Below are positions 44,266 through 56,100 of a DNA stretch of 64,000 nucleotides, piece by piece. Position numbers and translations under genes: made by a program. Positions within the stretch are counted from its first letter, which is position 1. Each line of letters opens with the position of its first letter. Source of the DNA: Acipenser ruthenus (taxonomy: Eukaryota > Chordata > Actinopteri > Acipenseriformes > Acipenseridae); NCBI RefSeq assembly GCF_902713425.1, contig NC_081201.1, forward strand, positions 14,029,362 through 14,093,361, read 5' to 3'. The notes below the pieces were generated by a model. The model saw only the letters and a list, made by a program, of their open reading frames with translations. It ran no database searches and was not told where the DNA came from.

Positions 44266-44734
44266 TAAACCTTTTCCCACCCCAAGCAGATTAGAACAAA
44301 ATAGTTATTTTTCTTTCGAAAAATATATATCTATTTGTCTGGGGCCCCGGCCTTAACCATTTTTAAATTTGCCGTGATTTAAGTTTCAATTAAGTTATTC
44401 TTTTATTTTAATGTTTTAAAAACTTAAATAAAATAAAAGGTCCCAACATTTTGCTCGATTTTTGGAGCTTCAGGGGTAAAAATAAAAAGAAACTGCATTT
44501 CCTGTCCCTTTTTAAATAGACTACTTAAAATAAATTACAGCTGTTCCCTAATATATTGTTCATTGTGTTATTATTGAACATTAATTAAATATAGCTATAG
44601 GTCAATTTAAAAATTGTATTTAAATTCTTTTCATTTAATCTAATATTGATTTAAACATTTTAAATTTACCATATTTAATTGGTGCATTCAAATAAAGGAA
44701 CCGTTATTCATTAAGGGGGTCGTTTAGGATTAGT
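44264..44734. other. Unassigned AT-rich stretch
   Basis: Nothing recognisable in this stretch. Confidence 0.5.
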
Positions 44735-45010
44735 AAAATACTCTTTTTATTTAGAATTTTTTACATTTCTGCAAACTCACACATTCCACAAAACCAGTTT
44801 TTTAAATATTCAAAAAGTTCCCATTCGTTAATACAGTTTAAAAGAAAAACCATATAAACCCATTCAAACTATGTTCCAAAAAGTTAATTCAAAGTGCTGT
44901 ACATTATCAATTACCCACAGTCCCTCACCTGACAAAACTTGCACAAATTTTACATTCCCAAATCTAAAATTTAAAAACAACCTTCCCGTTAAACCAGTGA
45001 TCCCTAAAAT
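44735..45010 (-). mobile_element. 3' UTR of a spacer LINE (same type as K3 tail)
   Basis: Matches 33385-33780 in order (CAAACTCACACATTCCACAA, CTATGTTCCAAAAAGTTAAT, CAAAATTTACATTCC-like blocks). Its 3' end adjoins a TTAGTAAAATACTC string, the usual spacer junction. No coding part is attached. Confidence 0.65.
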
Positions 45011-45210
45011 ACAAAACTCATCATAACCACATTAAAAATATCTATAAAAGCATTTTAAATATCTATAAGGAACATTTTCATCAAAGGGATTATACAATGC
45101 ATTATGGACCTAACAGTATTCAGAGTCCACGGGGTTTAACATTTCCCTTCTTCCCTTTAGGCCCTTACACCCATTGCTATTTTAAAGAATATAGCTTCCT
45201 CATTCTTTTA
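45011..45210. other. Unassigned stretch
   Basis: Short non-coding sequence between two LINE 3' ends; nothing recognised. Confidence 0.5.
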
Positions 45211-45708
45211 GTTAAATATTATTTTTTGATTGATTTTACATATTTTACATTTACACGCATTCTTTAATTCATTTTACATTTCTTGTAAAGGTGACATTCA
45301 TGCATAGACATACATTTTGTTTTAAAAGCATTTGAAATACATTTAAAAACACCAAGACAATTGTGCTTTGCACAAGGTTAAAACAGACACAGATTAAAAT
45401 CAACATGATAAAACCTGTGCTGCTTTAAAAGTGACTGGGGGGGAAAAAAAACATTTATAAAGTGTTTGTGAGGGCCGGGGAGTGCTCTCAAAGTTCAAAA
45501 GGTGAACATAAAACAGAACTAAACTATAAAACTAAAATAAACTAAAGGGACAGTGTATAAAACTGTGTTGATTCTAAAATGAAGACACTTTAAAATGTAA
45601 CTTTTTTAATAGTTTGCATTACAAATCTTTTAAAGATACATAAAAACAAAATCAAATAAAACATTCAAAATAAATAAAAAACAAGAGTCCATAAAACCAG
45701 AGCACCGT

Positions 45709-47014
45709 TCAAAAACGGTCATGCCACCTAAAAAGGGTGGAATGCTGGCATGACAAAATAAATAAAAGGCTTAACCAGAGCCCCGTAGTCCCGCTCCTAG
45801 GAGCTAGCGGTTCCAGTCTTTGGTGCTGTTCCATCTTCACGTCCTGGAGTCTGACGATCCTCCAATCCGCACAGGCCTTGTCCCTCCCGAGGGTCCGGAT
45901 GTCCAGAATTACAAAGTCGTTGATAAGAGTTTGTGCCCTTCTGGTCGTGGTGATGGTGTCCAGCTCCTGCTTGTGGTAGATACAGACGTTACGGCCCTCC
46001 CACAGGATCTGCTTGACAACATTGATGACACGCCAAACGCACTTAGCTGTGCTGGTAGCGATTCCTCCCGCAGGCCCATAGAGCACAGTCTCGGCGGTCA
46101 TCTTGGCCGTGTCAGCAAACCTGTTTAGGAAGACTGAGACAGAGAGCCAGACACTGCCAGCCACATCACACTCCCAGAAGATATGGGCTGGTGTTTCTCT
46201 CTTGCGGCACTTTGCATAGGGGCATGTTTCTACTTGGGCTAGTCCCCTCCTGAACATGAACGCTCGAGTGGGGAGTGCACTGTGGACGGTGTTCCATGCT
46301 ATATCCTTCTGGACATTACTGAGGCAGCTGTGAGACACATTCTCCCAGATTTTTTGGCTTTGGGTGAGGAAAAAAGTAGCTACTTTTTCAATTTCCTGGG
46401 AACCGGCAAGATGTTTTGTTACAGCCTTGTATTCCCAGGAGGCCAATTTTGCTTTATCGAAGCCCAATTTATATATAGTGTCCCTTAAAGTTCTATAATA
46501 CAATGGGGGGTCCAAGGAGTACGACACGGTGTTATCAATAGTGCAGAGGCCCAAGGCCCTGAGTCAGGTGGCAAAATAGAAACAATTCTTGTAACATACC
46601 TTCCTGTCCAGGGCCTGGATGTTCTTGATGGTTTGCGTGAGCCCCTGCACTCGGGTCAGCTGCACAACGTCTGGGACCCCCTTGCCTCCCTTGTCGGTTT
46701 TATTTATTGTGGCTCGCTTTACCCTCTCCATCTTGCTGCCCCAGATAAAGCGGTGGATAACTTTTTTGGTGGCCCTGTCTGGGGGGGGGGGAATCTTTCC
46801 CTCATGAGAGGATGGGGAACAGTATAGACTTGGTTATTAATACTCTACCCGTCATTAAGGATCTTGTGCTCCATCCGCCAATCTTTTTACGGACCTGGTT
46901 AATGGCCGCCGTCCAGCTCTGGGCCCCCGAGCTATTGTTCTCGAAAATGAGGCCCAGAATCTTGATTTTGTCCTTTTTGACAGGGTACATGTCCGACAGT
47001 TCCCTATCTACCAT
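45709..47014 (-). pseudogene. S3 ORF2 C-terminal part
   Basis: KIKILGLIFENNSSGAQSWT and VRKKIGGWSTRSL (post-RT), then the C-terminal frame of 281 residues (46554-45709) with the Cys/His motif CPYAKCRKRETPAHIFWEC and TAKCVWRVINVVKQILWEG. A couple of stops and shifts separate the frames around 46560-46800. The C-terminal frame runs on past the usual end because the ME-stop is changed (KMEQHQRLEPLAPRSGTT). Confidence 0.85.
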
Positions 47015-47019
47015 GGAGC

Positions 47020-47300
47020 AAGATATTTATTCTCTCCCCAAAAGGACCACATTTCTTGCAGTTTTTGGGGGTTCCTACAACTGACCTCAAACACTTCCTT
47101 AAGCCCTGGCAATTTCACCAAACAATTCAAGTCAGAAGGGGAAAAAGCCATGCCCCCCTGCAGAGTGGTCCGGCTGAACTCCAGTCTTGTCAGTCCTGGT
47201 TCTGTTTTTATCTTGCTGGTTTCTGGTGAAGCGCACCACATTGTGCCTCCTGGTCTCCTGGGTTGGCTGGAATGCCATCCTTCAGCTGGCTCCTCCAATT
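47020..47300 (-). pseudogene. S3 ORF1 N-terminal stub
   Basis: Contains KTEPGLTRLEFSRTTLQGGM, FSPSDLNCLVKLPGLKEVFE and SFWGENKYLAP, equal to the ORF1 start at 58.3-58.5 kb; cut at KYLAP, where ORF2 sequence begins. Confidence 0.85.
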
Positions 47301-47904
47301 GGGGTGGGAGAAGCCTCTGGACGTCCAGGTTGTCTCTCTCTGTGAAAGAGACAACATAAGTAGTGAATCTGAACAGTTAAAAGAACAATTACTTTAGTCC
47401 CGAGGAGATGGCCGCCTCGCAAGAGGGACCCCCTCCCCAGGTGAACTATGTTCTTCCCTGGCGGAGTAGGGGGCACTGCTTGGCACTGAGATTACGCAGG
47501 AAGATTCGTGGCTGTGACGCCTCCTCGGGGTCCGGGGCCGCCCTCTGCTCCTCCCAGATGGCGCCCTCTGCGGGGCGCCGGCTGCTCTCTGTCTCGATCA
47601 AGTGCTGGGGATGAGGTCGTCTTGGTCATCAAAGGTCCTCAAAAGTCTTCTGGATGGTAGGGCCTCCTCTCGGACTCCAGGGATGTCTGGAAAAACTGGA
47701 ATCGCATGAAAGAATAACTGCTCTCAACAGTCAACAAAATCTTGGAAGCCCCTCGGCCTGGATTGGGCAAGCCTTACTAAAAGTTACCGTTCTGAAGAGA
47801 AGCCAGTCAAAAATAAAAAAGCCTGCTCCTCTTTTTCTCGAACAAACCCCTCACAGACCCTCTGAGGGAGCGGGCGATGCCACTACCCTCTGAGCCTTAG
47901 TCTT

Positions 47905-48315
47905 AGATTTATTTGAGCTGAAAAGAAGCCAGAGCGTGGCTTTACTGGCAGCCCAGCCCTTCCGGCCGGCCTAAATACCTTCTCGACCCGACAGCAAGGC
48001 CAAACAAACCAATGTAAAACAGGGAACTCTTCCCAAAATGTAAGTGCCGTTCAGTCCCGGCAAAGGGGCACTTTGCTGCTGCCACCTTGAAAGCGAGGGC
48101 TCCTTGCCCCACTAAACGGCTCTGTTTTTGCTTTACCGCTGCACTTATCCTCCTCCTCCTCTCACGAGCGCAATGCCTTCTGGGTACACTGGCCTGCTGC
48201 GTGAGCAGAGCAGGCTGTCCATCAGTTAGGCAGACCTGCGAAAAAATACAACCCAGAAAAAGGGAGAGGGACAGGCTCGCTCTCTCTCTCTCTCTCTCTC
48301 TCTCGACCTTTTTTT
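47905..48315 (-). other. U2 3'-flank module
   Basis: Begins beside GTGCAC of U2 with a (GA)n tract (48274-48304), then CCAGAAGGCATTGCGCTCG, GGAGGAGGAGGATAAGTGC and GCAAGGAGCCCTCGCTTTC, ending CAGCTCAAATAAATCT. Same order as at 59505-59917. S3 begins at its end. Confidence 0.85.
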
Positions 48316-48464
48316 GTGCACCGTTCCCGGAGGTACTGCAATACCGTGTCGATGCATGGAGTGGATGGAGCAAGCCCCGGTTCTATCTCCTGCTTCCAAA
48401 AATCAATTTAATAGACGGGTCCCCCTATGGGGGACATATCAGATATTAAACTGATAAGATCAGA
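48316..48464 (-). pseudogene. RNU2: U2 snRNA 3' portion, best-preserved structure
   Basis: Minus strand ATCTGATCTTATCAGTTTAA, TATCTGATATGTCCCCCATA, GATTTTTGGAAGCAGGAGAT (Sm-site region), CTTGCTCCATCCACTCCATG, GGTATTGCAGTACCTCCGGG and GTGCAC. It covers U2 from nucleotide ~38 to the end with few changes. The 5' part is 3.8 kb away (52274-52309) on the other side of LINE K4. Confidence 0.93.
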
Positions 48465-48899
48465 TTTTTTTGTATTTCAATGATTTTATTATTCCATCAG
48501 GAAAAGACAAAAACAAAATCTGGCAAAAACTAAATTTCAATACATTGCAAACCATATAATCAAAACTCAAACAATCATACATTACATAAGTAAAAAGGCA
48601 ACACAATACATATATAAAATCAATTAAATACTTAAAATACATGAGTTTAAATAACAGTTAAATATTTTCAAAACACTAAAATAACTTTCACTGCAGTCCC
48701 TTGTAATCAATTCAAACAGTACAATAAAATACATTTAAATCAATTCAATTCAAAACAGTACAATAAGTCAAATCAATTCATAAAACACTATTAAGAGCCT
48801 GTAAAAAAAACTAAAAACAAAACCTGCACAATGCAATTTGTTCAACCTAGAACGCCTCTATAGAAACACTTCTTCCCCTAAGTGAGGCTCATGAACCAC

Positions 48900-51825
48900 C
48901 ATAACACTGGAGAACACCTTCCATCGATGACAGGCACGATGTACACCTTCAACAAGCCGGTCCCTGACTCCGTAATCCTGCAGCAGGTGTAGGGCAAGCA
49001 GGATGGTCTCGGCACAGGACAGCAGCTCCCCCTTGAGGACGTAACGATTCTGTCGTTTCCAGATTGCATCTTTCATGCAATTTAATAAAAGCCCATTGCA
49101 CAAACCATTCATTTTTTTTGCACTTTCTCATTGGGTATCCGCTGCCTGTGAGTTGGTTCCACCAAACTCTTGCCCCTCCCCAGATCTTCATGAAGGATAT
49201 GCACTCCCAGAACCGATGGCGTATGCTTTTTTTGCCCCACAACCCTCCATCGGGCATCTAGGGGTCTTTGCCAGGGACCGCTTGTACATTACAGATCGTA
49301 CAGGAAGGACATTGTGCACCGTCTGCCATGCCAGATCTTTATGGTGATTCAGAAGTCCAGGATGAGCCACATTTTGCCAAATCCTCCTCACCACAGCTTG
49401 GGGGTACTGCCCCACCGGACACATCTGGGTTCTAAGATGAACAAAAGCAGTTACTTTTTTTAAATTTTTCCACATTTATTTCCACATTGCATAAGTCATA
49501 TTCCTTTAAAAACTTTAATTCTTAAATAATAAAAAGGCACATCCTCAGCAGTCGGCACATTCTGGGCAGGTTTAAAAAGATTAAAAACACTTAATCCCCC
49601 CCCAGATAAAACAGAGTAAACAATGACGCCTTACTAAAACCAAACAAACAGGACTCCATATGAACTGCAGTGAACTTAAGCCATAAAACCAATTTTAAAT
49701 CGGGTACCTTTTTTTCCTCAATACTTTCTTACTTTATATAAAACAATCCTTTTCACTTTTTTGCATTTGGGTCTCCAAAATAAATTTTCCTGATTTTTAA
49801 AAGTGTTAACACTCCTAGGTGGTGGAAAGACAACCTCTATATATATAAAAGCATGGGTAAAATAACAGAACGGACAATTAAAACCTTACCTTCCATTGTT
49901 AGTTCCCTCATTATTGTTTTGCGGCGTGGATAAAAGAGCCGTGTCTTTTGTTTAATTTTAAATATAAAAAACAATAACAAAAGACACAGCGCTTTTATCT
50001 GCACCGCAAACAAATACAAATAATAATAAATAGGGGCGGGACACTCCGCCACACGTCCATTGTCAGGTCCCTCAGGCTCCACAACCCCAGCTTCTGTGCA
50101 ACTCTCCCACCCACATCCTCCCAATTCTTAAAACCAGACAGACCCATTATCAAATTTTAAACCTAAAATTTTGATAAAATCCTTTTTAAAATTCAGGTTA
50201 ACTTGGGAAGCAGGCACCCACTCACCATACAGCATACATTCACTCTTGTTCACATTCAATCTGGATCCAGACGCACCACAAAACACTTTAGTATGATCCA
50301 TAGCCCTGTAAATAGAAAAATCATCAACACACAAGTCACGTCATCCATATACAGCAAACACTCTGCTCCCCACCGCTGCCTGGTAAAAACATGCCGGTTA
50401 AAAGTGTGTCATTTCTTAAAAGGTTTGCCAGGGGCTCCATGCAACAAATAAAAAGCAGGGGCAAGAGCGGACAGCCTTGTCTTAGTTCACTTAAAACCTG
50501 CACTGACTCAGATAGATCACCGTTAATCAAAATCCTACTGCCAATTTCCCTATACAAAATTTATCCAATTAATCACATTTTTAGGAAAACCCATCTGTGC
50601 CAGTACAGCTAAGATGTATTTGTGCGCAATCCTGTCATACGTTTTCTCCAAGTCCAAATTTAAAATACACAATTTATTCTTCCTGGAATCTCCAATCAAC
50701 ATAAGACTGTCTACTATCCTCCTCCCTGGCACTGCACACACTTGATCAGGGTGCGTCACTGAACCAATGACCCCCCCCTAATCCTAACCATTAAAATCTT
50801 TGCAAATTTATAATTGGTGTTTAAAAGGTTTATGGGTCTCCCAGTTTTTTAAATCTTTCCTATCATCTTTTTTTTTTAAAAAAAAAGTGTAATAACCCCC
50901 TGCCTGAGGGACAATGTCATCTTACATAGGTAAAAAGTTCTAAAATGTCCATCTTTTAAAATATCCCAAAACTTCCAATAAAATTCTGCCGGTAACCCGT
51001 CGTTCCCTGGTGTCTTATTTGCTTTAAAATCTTTTATAGCTCCATCCACCTCCTCCATCTTAACTTCCTCTCCCATGCACTGTTTCTCCTCCTCCCTGAT
51101 AAAACCCTTTCCACACCTTTTCAATAAAACCTTTAAAATTATTTTCATCAATTACTTTCTCATTTATATAAGTCCTTTATAAAATTGCTCCGCAATGCCA
51201 CACATTTCATCTTTGGATTCTTTTAAAACACCTTTTTTATTGTTTAAACCACACATTATCTTGTTGTACTCCACCACCTTTTTAAAAAAGAACCTAGATA
51301 ACTTTTCATTCTGCTCCACATGCTCGACCCTGCTCAAATAGATAATCGCTTTGCTTTTCTCCTCAGATCTTTCATTTTTTGTTTTAGCGTCCTAATCTCT
51401 CCCCAACCTCAAAACCAGCTCGCAGAAAAGTAGCCCTGCATACCTTTTCTTTCCTTTTAAAACCTTTTCCCTCCCTGCTTTAAGAAAAAATACCCTACTC
51501 TTCACTTTCATCACCTCCCACCATTCAGACACAGACTCACACATCTCTTTCAACGTGCTCCATTCGTTATAACACTGTCTGAACCTTTCACACACTCTCT
51601 CATCCTCTAGCAGCTTCACATTCAACTTCCATACACCCCTTCCAACAGTCACAGGCACTCCACAATCAAGCTTGGCACACAATAAAACATGGTCGGAATA
51701 AAACACTGGGTCTAAAATGAATTGGCTACATTTAAAATCTTTGGATAGAAACATAAAACCAATACGTGATTTTCTGTCCCCCTGTGCATTAAACCAAGTG
51801 TGCCCATGGAATATGGAACCCATTC
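48900..51825 (-). pseudogene. K4 ORF2: late endonuclease, RT and C-terminal motif
   Basis: Starts GHTWFNAQGDRKSRIGFMFL (SRID equivalent), DPVFYSDHVLLCAKLD and RGVWKLNVKLL; RT blocks ANKTPGNDGLPAEFYWKFWD, DQVCAVPGRRIVDSLMLIGD, LNLDLEKTYDRIAHKYILAV and LRQGCPLLPLLF; then KIKILGL-like INILGLKFDNGS and, near 49280, RSLAKTPRCPMEGCGAKKA, the Cys/His region. About eight frame breaks. The YMDD box lies in a broken stretch near 50340. Confidence 0.8.
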
Positions 51826-51829
51826 CATA

Positions 51830-52260
51830 TTCCATTAATGTCCATAACTTTCACAGACCCCACTGTGATATCACAGTACACCTTTAAATATGCTTCAATG
51901 TCCTCCACTCTGACATACGGGTTAAACATTTTAACAAAAAGTGGCCTTGCTTCTCTTTTCTGAAACAAAGCATCCACTGCAAAAAAACAAAATGGCCCCT
52001 CTCCTCTTCAGCTCTCGCATATGCCAATTAGCTTCCTGCCCAGTTCCTCAGTGATCAAAGTTACATAAACTTTTCATTCCTTGTCTCTTGCACACAAAAA
52101 ATGTCTCTTACCGGAATCTTCAAAGTTCTCAACATAAATCCTCCCACGAAATCTCCTCTTTCAAAAGTTTTCTCCCGATCCAGTAACTGGAATTGAACCA
52201 TATTTTGAATTTTCGGCAGTACTTTCACCATTCTGCCTCGCAATCCATTCTCCAAGCTCC
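51830..52260 (-). pseudogene. K4 ORF1 N-terminal part
   Basis: RMVKVLPKIQNMVQFQLLDR, GDFVGGFMLRTLKIPVRDIF, then VKMFNPYVRVEDIEAYLKVY and NGIWNG, parallel to ORF1 blocks in the other K copies (HTYNPF...YCDV...GIWNG). No knuckle remains, because the deletion joins NGIWNG to ORF2. Confidence 0.75.
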
Positions 52261-52273
52261 AATCGCCTTCTCT

Positions 52274-52309
52274 ACTCGCTTGATCTGAGCAAAGAGGCCG
52301 AGAAGGGAT
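52274..52309 (-). pseudogene. RNU2: U2 snRNA 5' fragment
   Basis: Minus strand ATCCCTTCTCGGCCTCTTTG then CTCAGATCAAGCGAGTA; two or three substitutions from vertebrate U2 and ending at the GUAGUA region. Confidence 0.85.
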
Positions 52310-52540
52310 GCCCAAATGCCCCGGGCGTGGCCGCCCGTCGGAGCTGCTGGGGTACTTGCTCCTTGGACTGAGGGGAAAAATGGGAAGAAAAAAAAGTGCC
52401 AGGCTCCAATTAACACAGCCGCTGTTGTTGTGCTCATTCTGTTTTTAAACCCATGTCGCACCCCACCCCGAGAGGCAGAACTAGCCAAAAAATTGCATTG
52501 AACTCGTAAATGCTCCTCTCCACGGAAATCTTTAGTAAAA
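52310..52540 (-). other. U2 5'-flank module
   Basis: Complete order of shared words from TTTAGATTTCCGTGGAGAGG-type start through GAGTTCAATGCAATTTTTT, GGGTTTAAAAACAGAATGAG, GGAGCCTGGCACTTTTTTTT and CCCCAGCAGCTCCGAC to CATTTGGGC just before U2. Confidence 0.8.
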
Positions 52541-53177
52541 TACTCTTTTATTGAGATTTTACATTTTTTTACATTTACACCCATTCGTTTTTTCATTCAT
52601 TTTACATTTCTTTTAAAGATGACATTCATGCATACAGACATACATTTTGTTTTAAAAGCATTTAAAACACATTTAAAAACACCAAGACAATTGTGCTTTA
52701 TACATGGTTAAAACAGACACAGATTAAGATCAACATGAAAAAAACCTGTGCTGTTTTAAAAGTGACTGGGAAAAAAAGAACCATCTATAAAAAACCAGTG
52801 CTTGTGAGGGCCGGGGAGTGCTCTCTAAAAAAGTGAACATAAAACTATAGATCTAAAACAGGGACAGGGGAAAAGGGACAGTGTATAAAACAGTGAGTTA
52901 AAATTCTAAAATTTTAAAACACTTAAAATGTAACTTTTAATAGTTGACATTAAAAATCTTCTAGATACATAAAACAAAACAAAATCAAATAATCCATTCA
53001 AAATAAATCAAATAAAAGTCCATAAAACAAACAAAAAGACTACATAAAACCAGGGCACCGTTCAAAAACGGTCATGCCAGCTAAAAAGGGCGGAATGCTG
53101 GCATGACAAAATAAATAAAAGGCTTAGCGGTGCCCCGTAGTCCCGCTCCTAGGAGCTAGCGGTTCCAGTTTTTTCCT
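52541..53177 (-). other. S4 3' UTR
   Basis: AT-rich non-coding tail with the blocks also found in S1, S2 and S3 (GAGTGCTCTC-type, TTGTCTTGGTGTTTTTAAAT, CATGAATGTCATC). A small inverted pair, ATGCCAGC...GCTGGCAT, lies near 53075-53105 just after the ORF; related pairs follow the ORF in S1 and S3 and may form a hairpin read by the RT. Confidence 0.75.
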
Positions 53178-56100
53178 TTATTCCATCTTCACGTCCTGAA
53201 GTCCGGCGATCCTCCACTCCGCGCAGGCCTTGTCCTTCCCGAGGTTCCGGATGTCCAGAATTACAAAGTCCTTGATAAGAGTTTGTGCCCTTCTGGTCGT
53301 GGTGATAGTGTCTAGCTCCTGCTTGTGATAGACACAGACGTTACGGCCCTCCCACAGGATCTGCTTGACAACATTGATGACACGCCAAACGCACTTAGCT
53401 GTGCTGGTAGTGATTCCTCCCGCAGGCCCATAGAGCACAGTCTCAGCGGTCATCTTGGCCGTGTCAGCAAACCTGTTTAGGAAGACAGAGACAGAGAGCC
53501 AGACACTGCCAGCCACATCACACTCCCAGAAGATATGGGCTGGTGTTTCTCTCTTGCGGCACTTTGCATAGGGGCATGTTTCTACTTGGGCTAGTCCCCT
53601 CCTGAACATGAACGCTCGAGTGGGGGAGTGCCCTGTGGACGGTGTTCCATGCTATATCCTTCTGGACATTACTGAGGCAGCTGTGAGACACATTCTCCCA
53701 GACTTTTTGGCTTTGGGTGAGGGAGAAAGTAGCTACTTTTTCAATTTCCTGGGAACCGGCAAGATATTTAGTTACAGCCTTGTATTCCCAGGAGGCCAAT
53801 TTTGCTTTATCTAAGCCCAATTTATATATAGTGTCCCTTAAGGTTCTATAATACAATGGGGGGTCCCAGGAGTACGGCACGGTGTTAACAATAGTGCAGA
53901 GGCCCAAGGCCCTGAGACAGGTGGCAAAATAGAAACGATTCATGTAACATACCTTCCTGTCCAGGGCCTGGATGTTCTAGATAGTTTGCGTGAGCCCCTG
54001 CACTCGGGTGAGCTGCACAACGTCCGGGACCCCCTTACCTCCCTTCTTGTCGGCTTTACTCAGGGTGGCTCGTTTTACCCTCTCCATCTTGCTGCCCCAG
54101 ATAAAGCGGTGGATAATGCGGTCCACCACTTTTTTGGTGGTCCTGTCTGGGGGAAAGATTTTTCCTACATAAGAGAGGATGGGGAACAGTATAGACTTGG
54201 TTATTAATACTCTACCCGTCATTGTTAAGGATCTTGTGCTCCATCCGCCAATCTTTTTACGGACCTGGTTAATGGCCGCCGTCCAGCTCTGGGCCCCCGA
54301 GCTATTGTTCTCGAAAATGAGGCCCAGAATCTTGATTTTGTCCTTTTTGACAGGGTACATGTCCGACAGTTCCCTATCTACCTGCCTATTTTTAGACACG
54401 TAGACTTCGCTCTTGGACTTATTAATCACTGCCCCGGTCGCCGTGCAGTACTTCTCAAGGATATTACTAATCCGAGGTACCGACGATGTGTTGGTGCAAA
54501 TGAGTGACACATCGTCCATATATGCTGTTGTTTTGACCTGGACCCCGTTGGATCCAGGCAGCTGGAAACCAGTTATATTGGTATCCCTACGAATTGCCTG
54601 CAGGAGGGGTTCAATGCACACGACATATAGCAGTGGGGATAGTGGGCAACCCTGTCTGACCCCTGACTGGATAGATATTTTACCAGTCAGGTGCCTGTTC
54701 ACCAAGACTCGGGTACTAATGTTTGTATAGATGGTTTTAACCCACCCCCTAAGTCCAGGAGCGAATTTCATCTGGTCCATCACTTTGTACATATATTCAT
54801 GGCTTACCCTATCGAACGCCTTCTCCTGGTCAAGGTTGAACAGGCAGAGGGGATGGTTCCGTTCTCTAGAATAAGCCAGAATGTCCCTTGTTAACATTAA
54901 AATATCGGTGATGGACCTCCCTGGGACGCCACAAGCCTGGTCGGGGCCAATGACCAAAGGGAGGTGTACTTGTAGCCGGAGCATCAGAGCTTTGGCTAGT
55001 ATCTTGTAATCCACGCAAAGGAGGCTGATTGGGCGCCAATTCCGTAGATCTTTAACTTCCCCTTTCTTATGAAGGAGAGTAATTACACTCTCCCGCATAG
55101 AAGGGCCCAACCGCTTCTCCCTGTAGACCACTCTGTAGACCTCCGCTAAATGGACTTTTAGCGTGTCCCAAAAAAGATGGTAATACTCACCCGGGATGCC
55201 ATCTGGACCTGGCGTCTTACCGGTGTTCATGGTCTTAACCGCCTGGGTGAGCTCCTCCAGCGTGAGTTCTGGGTCCTTCTCCTCCTCCTCCTCGTCCCGC
55301 ACTGAGTCAGGCTCCAACTGGCTCAGGAACCACTCTATCAGGGTGTCATCTGTAGCTTTGATGTTATACAGGTCCCTATAGAAGTTCTCTACCACTTTTT
55401 TCACTCCCTCACTATCCTCTACTATCCTCCCCCTGCTGTCGAGCATGGAGGACATCAAGTGCCGCTTCTCCCTCGTTTTCTGGAAGAAGCAGCGAGTACA
55501 CTTTTCGTCTTCCTCCATTTTTTTGCACTTTTGCATTGTGCATGACCTTTCGTTGTTCCTCCCTACAAAGCACTGAAAGATCTAGCTTGGTCTGGGCTAT
55601 CTCGTCGCTTACAGGGAACCCCCGAAGCTGAAGCAGGCTCAGACGCTGGAGGGCAGCATTCAGGTGTTTATATTTGGCCCTCCTTTCTTTTGCTTTCCTC
55701 TTGCCTGCTGCTATGAAATAACCCTTAGTTCTGATTTTGACCATCTCCCACCACTCTATAGGGGAGTTGAATAGGTCACGCAAAGTGGTCCACTCAACAA
55801 GCCTGCTCTTATAGGCTGCAGCTATGGAGGGGTCATCGAGTAAGGAGGTGTTTAATTTCCAAACCCCTGACCCCATCTGGGAGGTCTGAGGGACCTGCAG
55901 TGTTACCTGCAGGAGCCTATGGTCAGAGAAGAAGACGGCCTGGGTGTCTACTGCCGTCTTCGTAAGGGAGCTGGTATGCAGGACGAGATCTATACGGGAG
56001 AAGGAGGTCCCAGATGAGCTCACCCAGGTAAAGGGAGGCACCAGGTCCTTACCTGCATCACACAGGGAGAAATCAGATATTACGGAGGACAAAACTCTAC

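Larger units (their letters stand above)
45211..47904 (-). mobile_element. S3: spacer-inserted L1-Tx1 LINE with large internal deletion
   Basis: Starts at 47904 with the same 5' UTR start as S4 (AGACTAAGGCTCAGAGGGTA) directly after the U2 3' flank. It has the ORF1 N-terminus (47298-47020), then jumps to the RT C-terminal part of ORF2 (47014 onward, VDRELSDMYPVKKDKIKIL) and continues to the 3' UTR. The deletion removes about 3.9 kb compared with S4. The 3' junction near 45211 is diverged. Confidence 0.85.
48465..52273 (-). mobile_element. K4: U2-inserted Keno-like LINE with both U2 halves flanking it
   Basis: Between U2 5' (52274-52309) and U2 3' (48316-48464) pieces. It contains an ORF1 N-terminal part, an internal deletion at about 51820, then ORF2 from the late endonuclease through RT to the C-terminal Cys/His region, and a short 3' end with GAAATACAAAAAAA before ATCTG of U2. 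This copy shows the insertion point most directly. Confidence 0.9.

Noticed and set aside
48316-48464. Intact U2 snRNA gene
   Set aside because: The first ~37 bases including GUAGUA are missing and replaced by LINE sequence; the same holds for the other 3' pieces whose 5' side is visible.
26237-54230. Host gene encoding the repeated 'YMNRFYFATCLRALGLCTI...' protein
   Set aside because: Present in three copies next to the same 3' UTR and continuous with RT; it is LINE ORF2 C-terminus.
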